Positions 59,012 to 64,000 of a stretch of 64,000 nucleotides of DNA are shown one piece after another (position 1 is the first letter of the stretch; each line of letters opens with the position of its first letter). A program made the translations under genes and the position numbers. Origin of the DNA: Lichenostomus cassidix (Eukaryota > Chordata > Aves > Passeriformes > Meliphagidae). The stretch covers positions 51,814,561 through 51,878,560 of the forward strand of contig CM039179.1 of NCBI GenBank assembly GCA_008360975.2, read 5' to 3'. The notes under the pieces are model-generated. The model saw nothing but the letters and a program-made list of their open reading frames with translations. It was not told where the DNA came from and did not search any database.

Positions 59012-59406
59012 TGTTGTAACGTGTGTCCTGCCTGTCCCTGACCCCGCCCCCCTGACCCCTTCTGACTGGATGTGAGTCAGGACCGCCCCCCATCCCTAGA
59101 GATAAAATCCCCAGCCAGATCCGGAACAGCCTCTTTGGTTCTGGACTCATATGGAACCTGTACCCTCCCTTGCCTTCCCTTCCCCCTCCCCAGTCTCCCC
59201 ATTCCTCCCCTGTTTTCCTCAATAAAAACACCATGCAGACCAGGAACCAAACAGCTGCCTTTCTAAACCTGCAACGCTTCTACAAGAACCGCGTCTGACC
59301 AGCCCCACAGCTCGTGGCCATGGAATGACCATCCTGCGTGTTCCGGTTCTAGGGCAGCCCTCCCCCGCAGCAGGGGAGAGCTGCCTTCAGGTTCTGCACT
59401 GCTGCA
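59012..59406 (+). repeat. 5' LTR (395 bp)
   Basis: TGTTGTAACG to GCACTGCTGCA. A TATA-like AGATAAAATCC lies near 59,100. The poly(A) signal AATAAA at about 59,221 follows a pyrimidine/CCCTCCCC-rich segment, giving a short U3-R and a ~180-bp downstream part. CpG is sparse in U3, denser in U5. Confidence 0.92.
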
Positions 59407-59408
59407 AA

Positions 59409-59426
59409 TGGTGGAGAATGCGGGCA
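59409..59426 (+). other. Primer-binding site (Ala-like)
   Basis: TGGTGGAGAATGCGGGCA starts 2 nt after the LTR CA. The first nine bases fit the 3' end of tRNA-Ala(TGC type); the rest needs a one-base shift. tRNA identity is therefore tentative. Confidence 0.6.
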
Positions 59427-59439
59427 GCAGTAAGAACTT

Positions 59440-59780
59440 GCCTACACGCCGGGGGGCAGCGGAGCCCGCGGGAGCTGGGGGGCGGCGGGAGCCGGCGGTG
59501 CTCGGGGAACGGCGGGGCCAGCGGTGCGGCCGCGCCGGGCCGGGCCGGCCCGACCAGAAGGCCGGGCTGGGCCGAGCTGGCCGCCGGCCCACGGGGCCCA
59601 CGCCTCCCCGCCGGCCCGCGCGGGGCTGCGGCAGAGCGGCGAACACACGGCAGGGAGCCGCCGACGCGGCGGGACGCTGCCTGCGCTGCAGACGGAGACC
59701 ACCCTGGCCGCGTGGCCCGCACATGGGCGCCGCCATCTTGTGAGCCGCCATTTTGTGTCGCGGGCGCCCCTCCCCGGCGA
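59440..59780 (+). promoter_or_regulatory. CpG-rich leader with twin YY1-like motifs
   Basis: The most GC- and CpG-dense stretch of the window, inside the element downstream of the PBS. Two YY1-type sites, GCCGCCATCTTG (59,729-59,740) and GCCGCCATTTTG (59,744-59,755), are 15 bp apart. Overlapping Arg/Ala/Gly/Pro-rich frames on both strands (up to 203 codons) are composition artefacts. Role as promoter, enhancer or silencer target is inference. Confidence 0.7.
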
Positions 59781-60012
59781 GACCAACTCTGCACAGCCAA
59801 ACACCATCTCTGCTGTGCAGCACACGCGGTGGCCGCGAGCTGTGAGACTCTCTAAAGACACAGGCGAGTCCCAAGAAGAGGACCCTGAAGGGACTTGTAG
59901 AAAACTTGTGAAGTCTGTATTGAGTTGCTGAGGATAAAACAGTGACGAAGAAGACTGTAAGGGACCGGAAAGCGGTGACCAGTCTTGTCAGTCGGCAAAA
60001 GTCTACCCAAGA

Positions 60013-60300
60013 GTAAGAGAGGCTCTGGGGGTGAGCCGATAGCGCCTACAGTGCCTATTCAGGGAAATTTTCCGACCCTGGACCTCTGCTAAAGGTGTAG
60101 TTTGCAGCAGAGGAGGAGTGAATGTTTGTATGAATGTGATTTGGAGGCACCCCCAGGGGAGGGGGTGGGAAACGTGTGAATGGCTGAAGGCACCCCCCAG
60201 GGGAGGGGGTGCAGAGGTGTGAATGGTTGAGTCATAGAACACGGCAGGGTGTGGGGCTCTGTTTTAAAACCCAGCTCATTCTTTTTTATTTTAACCTTAG
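60013..60300 (+). other. Candidate retroviral intron
   Basis: Donor-like CAAGA|GTAAGA at 60,013 and an acceptor with a good pyrimidine tract (CTTTTTTATTTTAACCTTAG) ending at 60,300. This gives a 288-nt intron. No transcript evidence available. Confidence 0.45.
60145..60230 (+). repeat. Tandem duplication carrying twin G-rich hairpins
   Basis: Two ~43-bp units. Unit 1 pairs CACCCCC (60,148-60,154) with GGGGGTG (60,161-60,167) around AGGGGA. Unit 2 pairs GCACCCCC (60,190-60,197) with GGGGGTGC (60,205-60,212) around CAGGGGA. Each unit continues with GTGTGAATGG(C/T)TGA. Confidence 0.88.
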
Positions 60301-60320
60301 ACAGATTAACAAGTGTTGCA

Positions 60321-60380
60321 TTTTGAGAATTGGGCTAGAGAGGGCTTCCGGAAAAGGCCCTCTCTGCCCAATCCTCAAAA
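60321..60380 (+). other. Long near-perfect stem-loop
   Basis: The left arm (TTTTGAGAATTGGGC, then TAGAGAGGGC) at 60,321-60,345 pairs with the right arm 60,356-60,380. The stem has one A-C mismatch and one bulged T. The loop region holds the palindrome TTCCGGAA, which can extend the helix. Begins 20 nt after the putative acceptor. Confidence 0.88.
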
Positions 60381-60894
60381 AAGAAAGGTATTTTCTTTAG
60401 TTAAAACCCTTTTTCGAGTTACAGTATGTTTTGTTTACCCCTATTAATACCTTTCCTCCTTCCCATGTCCCTTCTTCCCTCCCATTCTGATAAGGAGGTA
60501 ACTAACAAGGCTGCATCCCGTCAAAAAAGACGCTGAGTTGCTACTGATTCTCTCAGGCGCCTTGCCAGTTCCCCCCTTGTACCATCACCCTTAAAAAATC
60601 ACTCCTCACCCCCTTTTTTCCTACCCTCTTCTTCCCCAAATAGCTCCTCTACCATGCTCTCTAAAAATTTGCTTTTCCCAAAATCCCTGTGTCTTTCTGG
60701 CTGTGTGTAAGCTCTGCCCCTCTCCCTGCACGTCAAAGCTGGGGGGGGCACAGCAGACAGCACAGCCCCGTCGCGCAGCAGAGCAGCAAGATAACCTGAT
60801 CTCAGCCAAGCAGCTTCAACTCCAGCCCTACTGAAGAAATTTCTACCAGCTCCAAAAGACTCTGACCTAGAAAATTTTTTTTTTCCTTTTGTAT
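60381..60894 (+). other. 3' interior of the LTR element, non-coding
   Basis: Pyrimidine-rich, with stops in all frames; no remnant of env or pol was recognised. It includes a C-rich/T-rich stretch at 60.57-60.65 kb and a G8 run near 60,740. Confidence 0.6.
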
Positions 60895-60909
60895 AAGAGA
60901 AAAAGTGGA
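60895..60909 (+). other. Polypurine tract
   Basis: AAGAGAAAAAGTGGA immediately upstream of the 3' LTR, the plus-strand primer site for reverse transcription; one T interrupts it. Confidence 0.75.
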
Positions 60910-60911
60910 TT

Positions 60912-61305
60912 TGTTGTAACGTGTGTCCTGCCTGTCCCTGACCCCGCCCCCCTGACCCCTTCTGACTGGATGTGAGTCAGGACCGCCCCCCATCCCTAGA
61001 GATAAAATCCCCAGCAGATCCGGAACAGCCTCTTTGGTTCTGGACTCATATGGAACCTGTACCCTCCCTTGCCTTCCCTTCCCCCTCCCCAGTCTCCCCA
61101 TTCCTCCCCTGTTTTCCTCAATAAAAACACCATGCAGACCAGGAACCAAACAGCTGCCTTTCTAAACCTGCAACGCTTCTACAAGAACCGCGTCTCACCA
61201 GCCCCACAGCTCGTGGCCATGGAATGACCATCCTGCGTGTTCCGGTTCTAGGGCAGCTCTCCCCCGCAGCAGGGGGGGGCTGCCCTCAGGTTTTGCACTG
61301 CTGCA
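60912..61305 (+). repeat. 3' LTR (394 bp)
   Basis: Same ends as the 5' LTR. Visible differences: one C deleted near 61,015, G/C in GCGTCT(G/C)ACC, C/T in GCAG(C/T)TC, two A to G changes in the GGGGAGAG block, T/C and C/T near the end. Identity is about 98%. Confidence 0.92.
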
Positions 61306-61387
61306 GAGAATTGCATAAAAAAATTAATAATGCATAAAACTAAAGGGAGACAAGGTGGGGTGGGGTGGTGAGGGGAGGTGTGACTGT

Positions 61388-61712
61388 CTAAAATTTCCTC
61401 ATGAAGGGGAGCAGAAGGAGGTGCAGAACTCTTTTCTCTGGTGACCACTGACAGGATAAGCAGGATTGATTTGCAGCTGCAACAGGGGAAGTTCAGATTA
61501 GATATTAGAAAACAGTTTTTCAGTGAGGGGATTGTCAAGCACTGGGACCAGCTCTATGGGGAAGTGGTCGTGGCCCCAACACTGCTGGTGTTCATGAAAC
61601 ATTTTAGAAATATGGTTCAACTTTCATTTTGCTCTGTATGGAATCAGGAGTTAGACTCGAAGATCCTTCTGGATCCCTTCCTACTCAGGACATTCCATAA
61701 ATCTGTGATTTT
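61388..61712 (+). mobile_element. CR1-X-like LINE 3' end
   Basis: AATTTCCTCATGAAGGGGAGCAG, CTCTGGTGACCACTGACAGGAT, GTTCAGATTAGATATTAGAAAACAG, TCAAGCACTGGGACCAGC, GAAGTGGTCGTGGCCCCAA, then the tail GAGTTAGACTCGAAGATCCTTCTGGATCCC...CATTCC. The tail is the closest in the window to the SINE tails at 35.1 and 58.7 kb. Confidence 0.88.
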
Positions 61713-64000
61713 TAAATTCTGAGAAATGGATGTTTTGATTAGGTTCACAGAGCTTGCATATCATCAACACTTTAAGCTGGGTAAATGAACCCATTTTGTT
61801 TCTATGCCCTCTTTACTGAGTAGAACCACAAAAGGCACATTGCTTTTGCTTTCTTGATTGAGGTCGTGTCTGGAAAAGAAAAATGGGTTAGTGTCTAAAA
61901 TGTGTTAGCCAATTGTACTTATCTTTATCTGTGTAGAGGAAAAGGTGTTCATGTGTCTTTACAGACCCACACCACTCAGTTGATAGATGTTGGCAATCTC
62001 ATTTTAATGTAACTGGGAACAAGGATTATGTGCATCCCAGAATCTCTGGTTTTGAAATAGATGCTATAGTTTGAAAAATAAACTAAAGAAATAAAAAAAA
62101 ATTCAGATATTACCTTGAAAACCACCCATAACCAATTTACATTTGATTTTATATATCAGTAGGGGGAAACTGTTTACTAACATGCATAGGATACCTATAT
62201 ATTCTCCTTAACAGATATTTTCAGACTCTTTTTATTTAACATTTTAACTAGCACTCCACCATCCCTTCTGTTTCCATGAGGCAAATAGTATACTCCCATG
62301 AAAGTGATGTTGTTTATCCTTTTTAATTACTCCAGATGATTTATCTCATCATGTGCATTACAGAAAGAACTGTCTTACACTGCTAGTTAACTCATATCTA
62401 AATTCCTTCTTTCCCACATCTTTCTGGAAAAAAAAAAAATCGTGCATTCTTCCTATTTTCATTTAGTACTTCTTACAATAGAAAATATTTGGAAGGTTTA
62501 TTAATCTCCATGCTTCATTGGACCAACTGAACCAGAGCTAAAGACAAAAAGATTTTTGTGAAAATGGTCTGACATTAATTTCTGCTAAATTACTGTCTTT
62601 TATTTATTGATCCTGCTCTGAAACATGTGATAAAACACTTCAGGGAAATAAGATAACCATTGTAAGGTTCCTGAGTGATATTATTCTTTTCAAATTATAG
62701 AATAGGCTTCTAAATACAGATATATTGATTAATTTGTTATGCAAATTGAAGGCAAGGACTTTCTATATTTTATTATTTTAATGAGTGAAGTGTCAATTTT
62801 TTTATCTGCTTGCATTGCTTCCCAAGTTGGTGTAACCCAACTTCTGTTTTAATTAAGACAATAATGTTTAAGCAGAACACCTGGTCTGATGAGTCTAGCT
62901 AAGGCCGAAATTCAAGAAGTCTTTACACACTTACACACAAGAAGTCTTTACTTAGGTGACATAAATAGACTCTGATAATAGCTTTCTCTCAGTCCCTTTT
63001 AATCAAAATAGAAAATCATAATATTGAAGGGCTATTTATGGTTACATTAATACCATTTAAGTAAGATTTTTCTGGTGGTCTTTGACAGGCTTTGCAGAAT
63101 CTTCTAGGAATTCCTACTTAGTGGTATCTCCCTAAGAAGGGAACCTATATTAGGAGCTTTTCTTTCCTCTTATATCAAACCGTCTCCTCCAGGCATCAAG
63201 TGAAACCACTTAAATATAAAATGACCTTCCTGAGTAGCTACGTACAACTTCTAACTTTTATAAACTATTGGTTATTCTGTTTTTTCCTCTATAACTATTG
63301 CTTGGTATCTAAACAGTAAGCAAATATATATATACACATAATTTCTGTTTTTTTGAATATTTACTATTTTCAAAATGTATCCTTATGAATCCAAATTTTA
63401 TGTTCATACCTATTTGATCATGAAGCTTCCCTAGTTTAATGCAGACTTCTTGGTACTCAGTAGAGAATCTGGTATTAAAAAATAATCAGTTTGCAACTGA
63501 ATTCCAATGTACACTTTCTATCTTATCAGTCGCTGTGAGTGAGTTTTGTTTATTTGTCTGTTGGTAAATTTTTTCTTTAAAGTCCTATTTTTCATTAGTT
63601 AATATTAAAAAAATAAAAAGCTGTCTTCATATAAGTTAAAGAAAATCATTATTATTGATGGTATAGTTGCTCAAAAAACCAAAAAAATCTTAGGAATTTT
63701 TAGAGGATGAGTAGCTACCCTCCCCAGGAAGTAGATTATTTAGATTATACCTGTGTGGTCTGTCATCATACACATTAAAAAGTCATATTGTATTTTTCAG
63801 CAGGCGTTTTTTTTTTTTCCTGGCCACTGAAAATTATAGTCAGGTATTAAAATTGGTCAAGTGTGGAAAAGTGTCATTAAGTCAAAAAAGGTCAAATTCA
63901 GAAGTTTCTATTTTGGCAGCTTGATTAAAAATGAGTACATTTTAAAAATTGCCACGTTATAGTGAAGGAGTTGAGTTTTGTGATAAGACATTGCCTACCT
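61713..64000. other. AT-rich non-coding background
   Basis: No gene or recognised repeat. A small tandem duplication (AAGAAGTCTTTAC) lies at 62,915-62,951. Confidence 0.55.

Larger units (their letters stand above)
59006..61311 (+). mobile_element. Complete non-autonomous LTR retroelement
   Basis: Perfect 6-bp duplication GAGAAT at 59,006-59,011 and 61,306-61,311 encloses two LTRs (59,012-59,406 and 60,912-61,305) and a 1,505-bp interior. PBS follows the first LTR by 2 nt and a polypurine tract precedes the second. LTRs differ by about six substitutions and one indel, so the insertion is young. The interior has no gag, pro, pol or env motif in any frame. Orientation is plus from PBS, PPT and AATAAA. 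The 6-bp duplication suggests integration by an ERVK/alpha-like enzyme supplied in trans. Confidence 0.9.

Noticed and set aside
59263..59931. Ala/Arg/Gly/Pro-rich frames up to 203 codons on both strands
   Set aside because: By-products of the CpG-rich leader of the LTR element. All six phases are open because stop codons are AT-rich.
1..64000. CRISPR array, operons, bacterial promoters or ribosome-binding sites
   Set aside because: No regular spaced repeats or dense ORFs. CR1, ERV-L and SINE content shows a vertebrate (avian) nuclear genome.

Overview
This is nuclear DNA from a bird, most probably a passerine. The evidence is AT-rich non-coding sequence, many CR1 LINE fragments ending in the avian tail with ATTCTATGATT-like units, several avian ERVL-type and ERVK-like solo LTRs, and a tRNA-Ile-headed, CR1-tailed SINE of the passerine TguSINE1 type. 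I found no convincing host protein-coding gene, rRNA, functional tRNA gene or CRISPR array. The window looks like a gene desert or one very long intron, and its readable content is almost all mobile-element history.

Layout. Positions 1-11,500 are AT-rich background with an ERVL-type LTR fragment (1.4-1.8 kb), a CR1 split by an LTR-like insertion (7.0-8.8 kb) and another LTR fragment (9.4-9.8 kb). At 11.5-13.0 kb lie minus-strand CR1 pieces, including rarely retained 5'/ORF1-like sequence. An assembly gap of exactly 500 N (13,106-13,605) cuts through a minus-strand endogenous retrovirus of the ERV-L group (13.6-18.1 kb). This has one 436-bp 5' LTR, a Lys-type primer-binding site, an open gag, an in-frame amber codon, and an open protease-RT-RNase H. 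Integrase and the 3' LTR are lost in the gap.

Positions 18-58 kb are background with a 494-bp polypurine tract (20.6-21.1 kb), two copies of a ~262-bp LTR in opposite orientation (23.0 and 49.7 kb), five copies or fragments of one ERVL-type LTR family (9.4, 28.3, 30.6, 38.2 and 50.5 kb), a second ERVL-type LTR family (1.4 and 43.3 kb), seven or more CR1 pieces, and two SINE copies (35.1 and 58.7 kb). Keto-rich T/G tracts recur and in two places interrupt otherwise recognisable repeats.

The most unusual object is at 59,006-61,311. It is a complete, young LTR element with ~98% identical 394/395-bp LTRs, a perfect 6-bp target duplication, a PBS and a polypurine tract. Its ~1.5-kb interior has no gag, pol or env. 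The interior instead holds a CpG-rich leader with twin YY1-like motifs, a plausible splice donor and acceptor, tandem G-rich hairpins inside the putative intron, and a long near-perfect stem-loop just after the acceptor. It reads as a non-autonomous retroviral parasite that kept cis-acting RNA signals only.

How the parts relate: CR1 supplies the tail and presumably the replication machinery for the SINE, visible here by comparing the CR1-X-like tail at 61.6 kb with both SINE tails. The ERV-L-like provirus encodes its own Gag-Pol. The compact LTR element must borrow proteins from an ERV not present in this window.
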